A stretch of 64,000 nucleotides of DNA from Macrothele yani (GCA_039090855.1 CM076996.1:49814469-49878468); one strand, 5' to 3'. Shown: positions 33,954 through 45,815, counted from the stretch's first letter. Notes: generated by a model not told the origin, from the sequence alone. Translations and numbers: made by a program.

Positions 33954-35582
33954 CTTATACCTGCATCGACTATCCTTCGTCGTCCACGGAAGCGTCCTTC
34001 TAACTTTACGCCGCTTTTTCACCTTCCAAAGAAACGGCCTGATATACAGTCGTCTCCGATTCTTGGTTCGTTTCTAAGTCAGCCTAGAACCTTCTTGGGT
34101 CAGCCTGGAACCTCCTTGCGTCAGCCTGATGACCCGCTTTTTCCGGTTAACTTGCTCTGTCAACAAGGACATCTGGCACAGCCCTGCAATCAAGTGATTC
34201 TCGACGTGGGCCTTTGAAGCGTGAAGTTTCAAGTGTACCGTTGTCGCCCGGACAACCAATCAGGCGTGTTGCTACGCAATTGTTTTGGCCACAAAAACCT
34301 AAATTGTTCAATTATTTTTTTTTTTATTACAATTGACTTTGTCAATGCCCAGGAACTTTTGCTGCATAGAGGCTTGCTCTATAGAAAGACTATTTACTTG
34401 AACATTTTCTCGATATTCCTCAGTGATATGTATTACAGAACTTTTTTACGATGAAAGAGACTTTGACTCGATATACGACAATTTTTTGTGCTAGGGTTCA
34501 AATTTGTTAACACTTCAATAGCACTCATCAAATCTTTTTTTTTTTTTTTGGCTGCCAGTGTGGCAAAACTGCAACAAAGGCCTTGTCTCTTTGTCAGTCG
34601 GCTCAGTTTTCCCACTGTCATGGAACATGGGTAAATATCAATTTATACACGTAAAGTTAATTTTTTTTTTCGTGTGGTGCCACACGGACATTTTTTTTAT
34701 TTTTTTGCGAATAGCAAGTAAGTTTAGTTGTATTAAAATGCTTGTCAATTTATGTTGTAAATGTCATTTCGGCATGAGTTTGATATGAGCCATTGCGTTA
34801 CTTTTGATATCTATAGATGCTTAACTCCCAGGGTACAGTTTTCCAGGTTTTCCCCTATCCAATCTAAACCTCGATGTGCGAATAATGCATGGGAGCAGTC
34901 AGAAGTCGGGCCTGGCCCCCAAGTGTTCACTTAAATGTTTTGTGTTGCTGCTGTTCTATGTGTTAGAATTTTTGTGCTTGGCACTTGTCGTGTTTGTGTT
35001 TTTTTTTTTTTTTTTTTTTGGCAAAGTGCAGTTGTTTTTTTCAACAAACTAAATTTAACACATGTTTTCTGTGCTCAAATGTTCTAGGTTCAGCTAACTC
35101 TGTTTAAATGTTTTATGTCTTCCCTGCGAAGTTATCAGGTGTTGAAGAATGTGTAAATTACCAACGCTAAATCTATTGCAGTCTTTTTCTGCATCACGCA
35201 TAATTTTTTTACTACTATGCTACTTCTTGGATGTGTATTAATTAAAGTTATTCCCACGTATTGTTGTGACCAAAACAATTGGCATGATTTATACCTATAA
35301 CATGGATATATTTTATATTGTACAGAAAGTTTAATGTTTTTGCTAAGCAAATTGGTGATGTATTGAATTGTGTTTCTTCGTTCGGCATCTTGGTTCTCTG
35401 CACCGTATGTCAATGAATGTTTGGGATATTGGTGAGATCAAAGTATATCTCATGATGCTGTATTAGTATGTCCATGCGATATTTTCCATGTTTAAAGGAT
35501 TTGTGTACTGATTTGGAATCAGCTGAGAGCAACTATTCAACGAATGTCTTGATGTATTAAGTAATTCTTATCTGAAAGAATT
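33954..35582 (+). other. Gypsy 3' noncoding region
   Basis: Between the pol stop and the 3' LTR. QP-rich coding relics (FLGQPGTSLRQPDDP-like, out of frame) at about 34080-34220 match the repeat region of element 1. T runs at 34310, 34535 and 35000. No envelope-like gene seen. Confidence 0.55.
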
Positions 35583-35799
35583 TTTTTTTTGATTGGAGGT
35601 TTAACGACCACCGTGAGCAACTCAATGGGCTATAAGCAGTCGCCCGTCTCTAATTTAGGGTCACTGGTTCCAGGGAAGGGAGAGAGCCAGTGCCGTAAGA
35701 CAAACACAACATCCATGCCTCACCGGGATTCGAACCCGGACCCCTTACGGACGAATGATCAAAGGCCAGTGCCTTAGACCACTGCGCCACCGGAGCTGC
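35583..35799 (-). mobile_element. tRNA-derived SINE in gypsy element 2
   Basis: Full-length minus-strand copy: tail T run first, CCGGGATTCGAACCCGGA B-box complement, and the head at the right. The 12-bp target site duplication TCTGAAAGAATT lies at 35571-35582 and 35800-35811. Inserted between gypsy pol and its LTR. Confidence 0.95.
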
Positions 35800-35907
35800 T
35801 CTGAAAGAATTGCATTAATGACCAGATTATGTTTTGAATGGAGACCTCTACAAAATTGATTGGTTCTTGGCACAACAAAGACTTTCAAAAAATTACGAGG
35901 GAGATGA

Positions 35908-36092
35908 TGGGACGTATATTGTAATTTAACTTTCATTTTTAGTTCCTTTTCCTATGTAAATTTGAGTTTGTTCTCTTTTGTACTTTCCAAACTTAAGGTG
36001 ATATCTTCTCTCTCACATGAATGAGATTGGCAGCACTTTTGAGGTCAGATAAGTGACGTATGAATGTGATAAGGACGATACAACAGTGCTCA

Positions 36093-36123
<31 letters not shown>

Positions 36124-36460
36124 GAGATGTTCTATCTGTGAGGTTGGCAACACTTTTGAGGTCAGAGAGAGTGACGTATGAATGTGATAAGGACGATACA
36201 GCAGTTGCTCAGTGTATGTGTGCGTGTGGAGATGTTCTATCTGTGTAAAATCTAGAGGATACGATATTATATGTGGCTATATTGTGGATGTCTTCAATTT
36301 GATGGACCAATAAAAGGTTATCGTAAGTCGACTTCTGTTTATGTTTCGTCTGGCCGTAAAGTAGTGCGTCGTATTCTCATTTAGTTAAACATTTCATCAG
36401 TCATGGTTTTATACATAGTGTGACACCAATCTCGCCCACGAACAAGGCTTACGTTATACA
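35908..36460 (+). mobile_element. 3' LTR of Ty3/gypsy element 2
   Basis: Starts TGGGACGTATATTGTAATTT right after the polypurine tract GAGGGAGATGA and ends about GTTATACA. GGACCAATAAAAGGTTATCG near 36303 is the likely polyadenylation region. Same family as the split LTR at 13685-17268, which defines both ends. The 5' LTR of this element is not in the window; its 5' side stops at about 30426. Confidence 0.8.
36018..36245 (+). repeat. Tandem duplication inside the LTR
   Basis: Two copies of a segment of about 110 bp containing GGCAACACTTTTGAGGTCAG, AATGTGATAAGGACGATAC and GGAGATGTTCTATCTGTG. The first copy also has an expanded TG run at 36095-36122. The LTR in the Polinton has only one copy, so the duplication is derived. 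Confidence 0.85.
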
Positions 36461-36927
36461 CGTTACATATTAATTCCCCGGAGGTACTGAAAATCTCCTA
36501 ATTGCTGGGATATTCTGTAATGATTCGGAATTTTTTAAAAGTTAGTTGGGAGTGGACCTTTACTGTGATACCCCTTCCCCCAGCTAATTCTAATTCCCCT
36601 TGCTCTCAGAAAGTTCCTAGACATTTTAGGAAAAGTTCCCTTTCTTCATCATGAAAAGAGCAGGACCTTGGCACTTCCGTAATCAAAAAGATTTAAAAAA
36701 TATGCAGGTCAGAGGAACCTCCTTAATAGTTTGGTGCTTCCTAGTGCTTTTCTCTCCTTTTTTCTGCCAGTTTCAAAGTCTTCTTTTTATTCTAATACAA
36801 CAGAAGTTCACGGAATAACAAAACAGAAGTAGTTGGAGTCTACGAAAACGAAAATTAAAATCAGCAGGAAGAGAAGAAAAATAATATTGCCGATGTACAT
36901 GAAAATTTTTGTCAAAGCTAAATGGTG
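36461..36927. other. No gene seen
   Basis: No feature recognised between the LTR and the next SINE piece. Confidence 0.5.
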
Positions 36928-37258
36928 GCAATTTAGGGACAGGCGACTGCTTAAAGCCAGTAGAGTTACCCATGATGTTTGTTAAACCATACCCCCTCAG
37001 AAAATAAACGAGTCTGCAAGCCACTCCTTGCCTTGGTAGTGTGTCTTGGAGCCATTTCTTCATCTGTAAAAGAAGCAACTCAATGGGCTATAAGCAGTGG
37101 CCCGTCCCTAATCTAGGGTCACTGGCTCCAGGGAAGGGAGAGAGCCAGTGCCGTAAGACAAACACAACATCCATGCCTGACCGGGATTCGAACCCGGACC
37201 CCTTACGGACGAATGATCAGAGGCCAACGCCTTAGACCACTGCGCCACCGGGGCGGCG
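36928..37258. mobile_element. Two SINE fragments in opposite orientation
   Basis: 36928-37010 is a plus-strand SINE tail (TTTAGGGACAGGCGACTGCT). 37071-37258 is a minus-strand copy lacking the extreme 3' end, from CAACTCAATGGGCTATAAGC to the head complement CCACTGCGCCACCGGGGCGG. The minus copy is close to the 35583 copy in sequence. No target duplication found for either. Confidence 0.85.
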
Positions 37259-37847
37259 ATTTCTAGAATGGCACTGTAGAATAGTTCTATTTCTATGAAC
37301 CAGCAATAAACTAGTTAATATTGGCCTGCTCAGTTCTTTCTTTCGTTAAAAGTTAAAATATTGTCGAAGGTGTTTCGCATTTTAAATTTCTCCTTGCTAC
37401 TGCTGACAGGCGTAACAAATTCACTTGACGAACTCCAACAATAGATATATCGAATGCCTACCTCATGTAATTTATCTTGTTACGGTGTTATGTGATGTTC
37501 ACAAGCACTACAACATCCGTGAGTTATTGAATCACACTGGAGCTTAAAATTTCGTGAACACCCAGTGCAAACTATCCCAAAATACGAGGTAAAGGTATGT
37601 CCAACTAAGAACATACTGAACGATATTTGTGTATACTCCTATGTCTCAATATCTGCATTTGACATTTAGTTTTCAGTTAGAAATCAGAAGACTCATGTTA
37701 GTAAAAGCAAACTAATGCATCTCAGAGACAAAATGGCTCTTAAGTAATAAAATACGATATAGTAGATCACATTCAGGGAAAATAAGAGAAAACGTAAAAT
37801 GACCTAACATTATCTCATAGGCTCTGACAGCATGCTTTGGTATCCCC
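37259..37847. other. No gene seen
   Basis: AT-rich, no recognisable coding or repeat signal. Confidence 0.5.
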
Positions 37848-38035
37848 CGGTGGCTGACTAGTCTAACACGCAAGATCCTGATCCTTCGTCCCAGATGGAG
37901 TACTGGATAAGGCATGAGTTGTGTATCTGTCTTACGGTGCGGCTCTCAATCTTCTCTGAAACTAGTGACCCCAACTTAAGGACGGACGACTGCCAAAAGT
38001 TGTGACAGGTGCTCATGGAGGTCATTAAATCCCCA
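37848..38035 (+). mobile_element. Diverged tRNA-derived SINE
   Basis: CCCCGGTGGCTGACTAGTCT head, TGTCTTACGGTGCGGCTCTC body and AAGGACGGACGACTGCC, with GGAGGTCATTAAATCCCC near the 3' end. Older than the 23153 copy by eye. The B box is poorly kept. Confidence 0.75.
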
Positions 38036-38227
38036 AATAAACAAAAATAAATTCAAATAACAAAAAGCACAACTGTAAACCAAATCGATTCAAGCAATTA
38101 CAAACATTCGTTTTTATCCGCGGAAACAACTGATACTGCCAAGCTTTCGAACATCTGTATGTAGCATTATTGAGACAGACTGATGTTAACTTATGCGGGA
38201 GAAGACTTACCAAAAACGTTAACATTG

Positions 38228-38440
38228 CTGCAATGGTGGCGCAGTGGTCTATGTGCTTGCTTCTGACCATTCGTCCGAGATGAGTCCAGGTTCAAATTCC
38301 GGTAAGGCATGGATGTTGTGTTTCTCTTATAGCACGAGCTGCGTCTCTCTTCGCTGGAACCGGTGTCCCTAAATTAGGGACGGGCGACTGCATATAGTCC
38401 ACTGGGTTGGTCACGGTGACCTTTGAAACAAAAAATATCA
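38228..38440 (+). mobile_element. tRNA-derived SINE, full length
   Basis: GGTGGCGCAGTGGTCTATGT head, CCAGGTTCAAATTCCGGTAA B-box region, GGATGTTGTGTTTCTCTTAT, and GGGACGGGCGACTGCATATA. The A-rich end is near 38428-38440. Moderately diverged. Confidence 0.85.
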
Positions 38441-39133
38441 GCATTTGAAAGGAAATTCTTGGGTTGAGTTAACTTCAAATTGCATGTAAATTAGAAAATT
38501 TCCAACAAAAAGCCACCAAAATAACAAAAAAACTTTAGACCTTAAAGCTCTGGGGCAGTGTATCCCAACCGGGGCCGGGTTTCCTCGGAATCTTAAAAGA
38601 CCAAATTTTTACATTGGCGTAAATGTATGTGTTGCTTATAAGACATAAGAATAATGAAAATCAAATGCATATATGCTTTATTTTGCCTGTAGAGAGAGAG
38701 CGCCGTAATGATGGAGTAATTTTTGCCTTGAGTGAAATTTCGTTTGTCAACTTGCTACTGTGGCAAGCCATGGTCAAACGCAGGCAGGGGCGGATTGGCT
38801 CACCGGGACATTTCCCGGTGGACCACTCGAGAAGTGACCCACTTTCTCTTATTCTTTTTTTTTGTCAGAATTTTTGTGGAACAAAAAAATAATAATTTTG
38901 GGGGCTAAGCTATCTCTCTAAAAAGAAAAGTTTCCTTCTATCTATATGTTCGAAGCTTTCTCTGAAATGGCATAGCAAAGTTATCTGTACTTATGTGAAA
39001 AAAGCGCCGTCTGACTATGCACGCTGTTACAAATAATTAAGCTGAAGCTATCTGCAGTTACATGTAGGTGGTTGCGCTTGGAGCCCAGGGGCACTGGTAT
39101 GCTCTACCTTCCTTTGTAATCCTGAATGACGTA

Positions 39134-40319
39134 CATCGATGAGCCATTACATTATGACCACCCCCAGCCTAGAGAAATGAGTGCGCCAGGAGACCAAACG
39201 GTGGTGCAGGTGAAGTTAACAGAGCAGTATATATACAACCCGAGGACCTGCTTTCGGTTAGTATAGTGTTCAGAGACAGAATAGGAAAAGCTGCCGATTT
39301 ATCAGAGTTTCATAAAGGACAAATTGTGATAGCACGGCGCGGCTTGTGGGTTGTTCATGTGCCTCTGTATTGAGTACGTATCGAAAGTGATGCACAGTTG
39401 GCCAAACGACGAACCAACGTCCAGCCGTGTGTCGTCCGAAGCTCATTGATGCCAGAGTGGAGCGGAGACTATCGCGCATTGTTCACAGCGACCGCAGGGC
39501 CTCAGTGCTACAAATCACCCGCAGCTACAACAGCGGTGATCAAAGCAATGTGTCACAGCACACAATTCATCGTATCCTTCTGCGTATGAGCCTGCGTAGC
39601 CAAAGACCCAGCCGGTTCCCCATGCTCACTGCACGTCATCGCCAAGAACGCATGCAATGGGCCTTATATCATCGAGATTAGACCATAGATGATTGGAAGA
39701 AAGTGGCTTTGTCTGCCGAATCAAGATTCCTGGTGCATCATGTGGGCAGCCGAGCAGGGATACGCCGATTACCAATAGAGGCTATGGCAAGTGGATGCAC
39801 TGTTGGGCGGAAACAATGCCGGTGGCAGGGTGTATGCTGTGGGCGATGTTTCCTTGGGACGCTATAAGACCCATTATCCCAAACACTGACAGCTGTCAAA
39901 TATCTGAACATCGTTGTGGACCGAGTTCATCCATTCATGGTAACTGTGTTCCCTGTTGGTGATGGACATTACCATCAGGATAATGCGACATGCCACACTG
40001 CCAGAATCGTCAAGGAGTGGTTTAAAGGAACATACTGGTGACTTTCTGTTTAATGCCCTGGCCTTCAAATTCACCTGACATGAACCCCAATCGAACATTT
40101 GTGGATCGACGTGGAAAATCGGGTTCGCGCTAAATCCCCACCACCCCGAAATGTACGGGAACTGGAGGACATGCAGTTGACATTATAGTACCAGATACTC
40201 CAGGATACCTAACGCCACCTCATCGTATCGATGCATCGCCGAGTGGCCCCTGTTTTGCGGGTCAAAGGGGGTTCTATTGCTTATTAGGTAGGTGGTCATA
40301 ATGTAATGGCTGATCGGTG
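39134..40319 (+). mobile_element. Tc1-like transposon inside the hAT
   Basis: The ends share GAGCCATTACATTATGACCA (left) and CAGCCATTACATTATGACCA (right, opposite strand), about 30 bp of inverted repeat in all, flanked by TA at 39132-39133 and 40320-40321. 1186 bp long. Confidence 0.92.
39270..40265 (+). pseudogene. Tc1-like transposase, broken
   Basis: Helix-turn-helix part: AARRGLWVV-like relic, then CRPKLIDARVERRLSRIVHS and VSQHTIHRILLRMSLRSQRP. The first catalytic block reads ALSAESRFLVHHV, where the family has SDESRF, so the Asp is Ala. The second block NIVVDRVHPFMVTVFP then YHQDNATCHTARIVKEWF keeps its Asp. The third reads TPIEHLWIDVENRVR with Glu present. Two or three frameshifts and stops. 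Confidence 0.88.
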
Positions 40320-40321
40320 TA

Positions 40322-41779
40322 TAAACTAGTCTCCACACTCTTGTGGACAGACTAACAAAGGGCACAAAGCAGTTTTCTCGTAGAGATACTTCGAAATTTG
40401 TGTCCTACCCACATTTATCTTTAAAACAAACAACGATTTACCAGTACTGGTTCGTAGGTCAAAATAATGAGTAGACTTAAAAAGGGCGTCTGCTCAAGAA
40501 AAAGATACAAATTGTATTGCGCAGTATGCAGTCAGTGACCGCAGGAAAATTACTACGTAGCAGCTCTGCGCACATTTCAACTATCAGAATGATATTTACG
40601 GGGATTTATTGGGAAATCGGGTTTTCAAGAGATTTGTGATTTTTTTTTTTTTTTTTTGTCGAAACCAAATTTTTCAAAAGGAGTTAGTTATCTGGTAACA
40701 ACATCCCGTTTTCAGCATGGCTTGATGCTACATTCAATCGTGAGAGGATTTTATAATTATTTCACCCTTAAATTGTTATTAAAATCTATTCACGACTAAA
40801 CTCGTAGTTACAACACATTTTTCACCAGTTCTCTTTCATCTAGGATCTAAAATAATCTTTCTCATGAGGAACGCATGATTTATCCTCCCGTAGATAACTG
40901 TGGTATTACAGTGGACCGCAAGAATAAAATCCCGGCCTGGTTTGCTCGTTCCAATCTGCCCCTGAGCGCAGGAACACACTTGTGGTGACCCACCTTGTGC
41001 TCTCTGGCACAGCACGTGTAGTTCCGAGAATCCGTTAGCTACCGGCATTTCCTGTCCGATAAGGCGTCCATCCGTCCTAGAAATATCCCAACTCTAGAAA
41101 CTCATCACTTTTAAAGTTCCTTAAACATTGCAGACTTCCGCAATCGGCTCATAGTTTTTAATCAGTGATGTTATACTTAAGTTATGTTGCTTGTGTAAAT
41201 ACTTTTGTAAACGTGGTTCAATAATTAAGACTTGTATGTTTCGAAGATGTGGAAGTTTGCGAAACGTATTCTTACGTCACAGGATCAAGAAGACAGTGCA
41301 GAGAACAGTAAACCTACTAGTGACTAACGTGAGGTAAGTGATAACGATTGGATGACCAAACCAAGTACAAATAGTGGGAACCGGGAGGTAACAGACGCTA
41401 GGAAGAATTGCCTTTAATGTGCAAGCTATTTAGCGATGGCTTTTCTAGGACTGGTGATGAACACTCCATCTCATTGTGTATTACTTGTGGCAAAAAAACT
41501 AATTAATTAACTTACTTAATAATATACTCGTAATGTGTGTTAAAGTTGTCGTTTATATCTTTTTTAATCCCAATTCAATATTACTTATGTCATTTTATTC
41601 AATCTTTTTAGATAATCTCATAAAATAAAATAAATATGCAAATTGCTTAATATTGTGTAATCCGAGCGTAATTATGCGAGCTGAGCTATATCGATTTCTG
41701 AAGGTCTACTTCAAGGGTTTCGCGATGTCTTAGAGCCTACTTCAATGGTTCCGTGAAGTAAGAAAGGTTGGAAAACACT
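40322..41779. other. hAT interior, no gene
   Basis: Noncoding. T run at 40641-40657, then AT-rich DNA. TCTACTTCAAGGGTTTCGCG near 41703 and CCTACTTCAATGGTTCCGTG near 41737 form a short direct repeat just inside the right end. Confidence 0.5.
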
Positions 41780-41883
41780 GCTCTAGGATATTCATCCAGA
41801 GAGGATATGCAAATCGTTCCATGCATTCTGAGTTGCACATTTTTCGATAGTATCGGTGATGGAAGTCCCAATTTGGGGAGTGT

Positions 41884-42294
41884 ATGGGGTCAAGTATTTA
41901 CATCTTGTCCAGTGAGGCATCGCATCGTTGCGACGAACTGCTCTTGAAAGGCATTTGGACGACCGCTTTGGTTATGAATATCCTTTCTCCCAGGAAGAAA
42001 ATTGATATGGAGCAGAAGGCAGCAGTTTTTTTATTCCATCCCGCTGCAATACCCCGACGGAAAGCTGAAACGGTACACTTCTTGGATTATTTCTTAAAGG
42101 CAGTGCTAAGTGATGTTCATAGTATCCTCGCCGACCTGTATAATAAGTTCAATATTTTTTCCCTTGGGAGTTACCTGTATGATCGCCTGACACTTTGCTT
42201 TCGCAGTCTGTTCGAGTATGGTTTTCTAGTAGAATGTCTCCTTAGGTTTCGAAGCAGTTATTATGGTGGATCGTTGCTGGTTACATACATTTAA
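41884..42294 (+). CDS. Hypothetical ORF, 136 codons
   Basis: MGSSIYILSSEASHRCDELL through LLVTYI. Features: a Lys/Arg patch ILSPRKKIDMEQK and a mixed hydrophobic middle, YFLKAVLSDVHSILADLYNK. No family recognised and no clear signal peptide. It lies between the hAT right end and a Tc1 left end, so it could be host or unrecognised transposon sequence. Chance cannot be excluded. Confidence 0.2.
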   Translation: MGSSIYILSSEASHRCDELLLKGIWTTALVMNILSPRKKIDMEQKAAVFLFHPAAIPRRKAETVHFLDYFLKAVLSDVHSILADLYNKFNIFSLGSYLYDRLTLCFRSLFEYGFLVECLLRFRSSYYGGSLLVTYI

Positions 42295-42412
42295 GTTGGA
42301 CATCGCTTTTGTGCATTTTTCTTCTTGTTTCGCTTCCGATGCCAAAGGTATAAGTCAGATGCGGACAGATTGCATTTCTTTTGGTAGTACTGAGACCCAT
42401 TCTTCAGCGGTA

Positions 42413-43607
42413 TACACTGAAGAGCAATTGAATTAGAGAAAGCTGGCGTTATGCAAATGTGGCGCTGTGGGCGGCTCTGTAAACGGAAACGACATGACGT
42501 ATGTAGCGATCCGACAATATAAGGAGTTATGCGATGGGAATCAATAAGAGTCGGACGCAGTATCGGTAAGACGAAGGATCTAAGCGCATTTGATCGTGGG
42601 CAAATTGTTGGGGACCGAAGAATGGGTCACTTCATCTCGGAAGTCGTACAGACACTGGGATTTTCACGAGCCACAGTGTCACGGGTGCACCGTGAGTACA
42701 TCGAATCTGGTAAAACCATCACTGCAAGGGCCAACTGCCGTGGACAACAGCGTGTGGATGAGCGGGGTCATCGTCGGCTAGTTCGCATTGTAACAGCGGA
42801 TAGACGGGCCACAGTGCAAGAAATCCCTCGGCAATTTAACGCTTGTGCACAAAAACGTGTTAGCAGCAACACCATCCAGAACCATCTCCTCGCTATGGGG
42901 TACAGAAGCCATCGTCCCATGAGAGTACCGCTTCTGACCGCACATCACAGGGTGCAAAGATTAGCATGGGCGCAGGAGCATCGCCACTGGACCCTAGACA
43001 TGTAGGAAAATGTTACCTGGACTGATGAGTCGAACGTGCGGATGGCAGGATACGAGTACGGCGCAAATCACATGAAGCGATGGATCCTTCTTGCCAGCAG
43101 GGTACTCCTTCAAGCTGGTGGGGGTGGCATTCTCGTCTGGGAACTGTTTACGTGGACTGAAAGGGTACATCGTCACTCACAGGTCAACGTTACCTGGATA
43201 TGCTGGACGACCATTTGCTTTCGTTTGTGCGTCTTCAACTTCCCATTGGGGACCTCATCCTGCAACAAGACAATGCACCGTGCCATCGCTCCCGAATTGT
43301 ATCCGAATGATTGGATGAACACTCTACCGACGTGACCTCGCTTCCTTGGCCAGCTAGGTCACCTGACCTCAATCCCATCAAGCACATCTGGGATGCCATC
43401 GAGAGAGATGTTCGTGGCTCTGACCGCCCTCAATCAAATATTCGTGAACTGTGGGAGCTTGTTTAGGGGTCGTGGATCCGTATGGCTTCCCAACGCTTTC
43501 GGTGTCTTGTCGAGTCCATGCCGAGACGAATCGCCACCGTGATCAGGGCGAAAGGGGGTGCTACACGTTACTAACAGGTATCTCTAATTCAATCGTTTTG
43601 CAGTGTA
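42413..43607 (+). mobile_element. Tc1-like transposon
   Basis: Inverted ends TACACTGAAGAGCAATTGAA (left) and TACACTGCAAAACGATTGAA (right, opposite strand), continuing to TTAGAGA, with TA at 42411-42412 and 43608-43609. 1195 bp, the usual Tc1 length. Confidence 0.92.
42529..43570 (+). pseudogene. Tc1-like transposase, few lesions
   Basis: An open N-terminal half at 42529-43005 contains KTKDLSAFDRGQIVGDRRMG, VVQTLGFSRATVSRVHREYI and SSNTIQNHLLAMGYRSHRPM (paired helix-turn-helix). After a stop at 43003 the core begins NVTWTDESNVRM with the first Asp. The second block (QDNAPCHRSRIV) and the third (SPDLNPIKHIWDAIERD) lie in other frames. The family's catalytic Glu in NPIEHIW reads Lys here. It ends MPRRIATVIRAKGGATRY. 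Least damaged of the Tc1 copies on the plus strand. Confidence 0.9.
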
Positions 43608-43609
43608 TA

Positions 43610-44424
43610 CCGTGCAGTAATTCATCTTGAACTTTGGCCTTTCACTTTTCTCTTGAAGAATACAAGAGATAAAACTTTGACAGCGAGTATTCGAAGAAGC
43701 CGGGTTTTATACTGACATTCCCGACCAGTAGCAAGAAATTCAAAATACTACATGCAAATACAGCGTATATCAAATGACACAACGGCAGCATTGTTTACTT
43801 AAAATACGTGCATTGCAAAATTTTTCGGGGGTATGATATTACGTTTATAACAAGAATTCGTCTTATGTTTACGGGAACGTTTTTAATTTTTTTATATAGG
43901 ATGAAACTCTATGGACTAAGCCCTTGCCAACCATAAGGTTTTTAGTAAAGTTAAGAACTTATGAGAGAAGTAGGTTTAAGGGAACTGAGCCACAAATCGT
44001 TATTTTGCAGTCTCTGAAACATTTTTCCCCCTTTAATGTAATAAAACAACTTTAGAGCAAGTAAAATAAGCAACACATGTTAGAAATAACACTTTACAGA
44101 CCATTTTAAAATGCATTTCTGAAAATATTCATGCTAAGGATTCACGCTTCGAGCAGCATTGCAGCCAAGGAAAATTGTCAGCGTAGTTAGGTAGTTATTC
44201 GAACTGATTCTCAAGTTGTATGAGAGAAACATTCTTGAAGAATACTAAGAGGATCTTGCTATCTAATTAAAGTATGTTTTGCAGATTCACAACAGATTTT
44301 TGTATTCTGTTTTATTTTATTTTACTAAGTAGTGCAGTTTTTCTTTATTGTGCAAAGATCTAACAATAAATTGCTTTTGATTTGAATGTTTTATCGTGAA
44401 TAAATATGGAAACAAAAGACAGTG
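43610..44424. other. No gene seen
   Basis: AT-rich sequence without coding or repeat signature. Confidence 0.5.
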
Positions 44425-44640
44425 TCGATCGCGCAGTGGTTTAAGCGATGGCTTGCCACCATTCGTCCAAAATGGGTCCGGGTTCGAATTCCGAGGAGGT
44501 ATGGATGTTGTGTTTGGCACTGGCTCTTTCCCTTTCCTGCAACCAGTGGTCCTAAATTAGGCACGAAATATTGCTGAACACGGTGGTCATTTAACCTCAT
44601 CGAGTTGAACACGGAGGTCATTAAACCCCAATTAAAAGTA
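44425..44640 (+). mobile_element. tRNA-derived SINE with 3' duplication
   Basis: TCGCGCAGTGGTTTAAGCGA head, GGGTCCGGGTTCGAATTCCG B box, GGATGTTGTGTTTGGCACTG body (with a short deletion of GTCTTACG), and two copies of GAACACGGTGGTCATTTAAC-type sequence near the 3' end (44576 and 44606). Confidence 0.85.
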
Positions 44641-44799
44641 AAACAGAAAACAAATCTTAAGGTGTTTCATGTTGGAAAACAAAATGTAATAAAACACATC
44701 GAAAATAAATCAGGCAGCCACAGTTTCTTCAATAGAATTTGAATCCGGCGTTTAAATAAACGAGTCCAGCGTTTACTCCTACGCGTAACGGCCATTCAA

Positions 44800-45815
44800 T
44801 ACCTGGCTAAAATTACAGATCGTATGCTTCCTTTAGCTAAAATTACAGCACGTATGCGGTTTGGCATATATTTCACAAAGTTCTGGGGTGCATCTACGTC
44901 TACAGCATGCCAGGCGTTCACCAGATAATTGGCTCAGATTTGACGGACGAGGACTTTGCTCCCGGATCAGTTTTTCTAACATGTCCCATACATTCTCAAT
45001 GGGGTTCAAATCCGGGCTTTTTTTGTGTGCAGTTAAGATGGTGAAAGTTGCTTTCATGCTCTCTGAACCACTGCTGAACACATTTTGCGCGATGAACACT
45101 GTCATTATCGTCCATCAAACAGCCCTCACTTGCTTGTTGAAAAGTCAATACTGCAAGATGGACTTGATCGGGAACAGTGTTCCGATAATCCTTGGAGGAC
45201 ACCCAATCTTTCGATAGTATCAGGAGATTCATTCCGTACCAACAGAACATGCCGAACAGCATGATACCACCTCCAGAATCTTGGTTTGTGTCTACAAGGC
45301 AAGCTGGGTCCATTGCTTCATGTAGTTCCCGCCAAACTCTCTGCCTACTGTCGGTACAGGACAAGGTGTTCCGCGGACTTTTTTCCAGTATTCTGGTGTC
45401 TAGCTGACACCACTGTTGACGAACTTTCCAGTTATTCATTGAAATCAATGGGTTCCGTGTAGGCATGCGACTGTCAATACCGATCATCTTCAATTCTCTG
45501 CGCATAGTTCGCTGAAATATGGGTCGGAAACAGCCTTCGTTGAATGCTTCGGTCAATTGCTGCACACAGGAAGTTTTGTTTCTCTGTAAAAGTCTTCTCA
45601 GACGACGATTTCATTCCTGACAGATTGTCTTTGCGCCACAGTTATGTTCTTAGACCAGTAATGTGGGCTATTTTCCCTCTGATTGAAGACCAGGAATATC
45701 TCATCTTTTGAGGAACCAGTCAGCTTTACTTTTTTTAACTCGTCGCTCCAGCCAGAGGGGCACCCACAATAAGCCTTTTACCGAACTCCGAAAGATCTTT
45801 TGTTTTCCCCATTGC
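44800..45815 (-). pseudogene. Tc1-like transposase, broken
   Basis: Minus strand. N-terminus MGKTKDLSEFGKRLIVGAPL at about 45812 with several stops. A long piece at 44996-45565 reads QLTEAFNEGCFRPIFQRTMR, GGGIMLFGMFCWYGMNLL and LMDDNDSVHRAKCVQQWFRE (second catalytic region; DNDSVH in place of DNAPCH). The last part, KSPDLNPIENVWDMLEKLIR, keeps the catalytic Glu. GGCTAAAATTACAG-type sequence is duplicated near 44802 and 44835. Element ends not resolved. Confidence 0.85.

Larger units (their letters stand above)
38556..41780. mobile_element. Non-autonomous hAT-like element
   Basis: Starts CAGTGTATCCCAACC and ends GGTTGGAAAACACTG, short inverted ends of hAT type. The 8-bp flanks CTCTGGGG (38548-38555) and CTCTAGGA (41781-41788) agree at six positions, consistent with an old 8-bp target duplication. 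I see no full hAT transposase. A short frame MWKFAKRILTSQDQEDSAEN near 41248 may be an N-terminal relic. The element contains a Tc1 copy. Confidence 0.6.
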
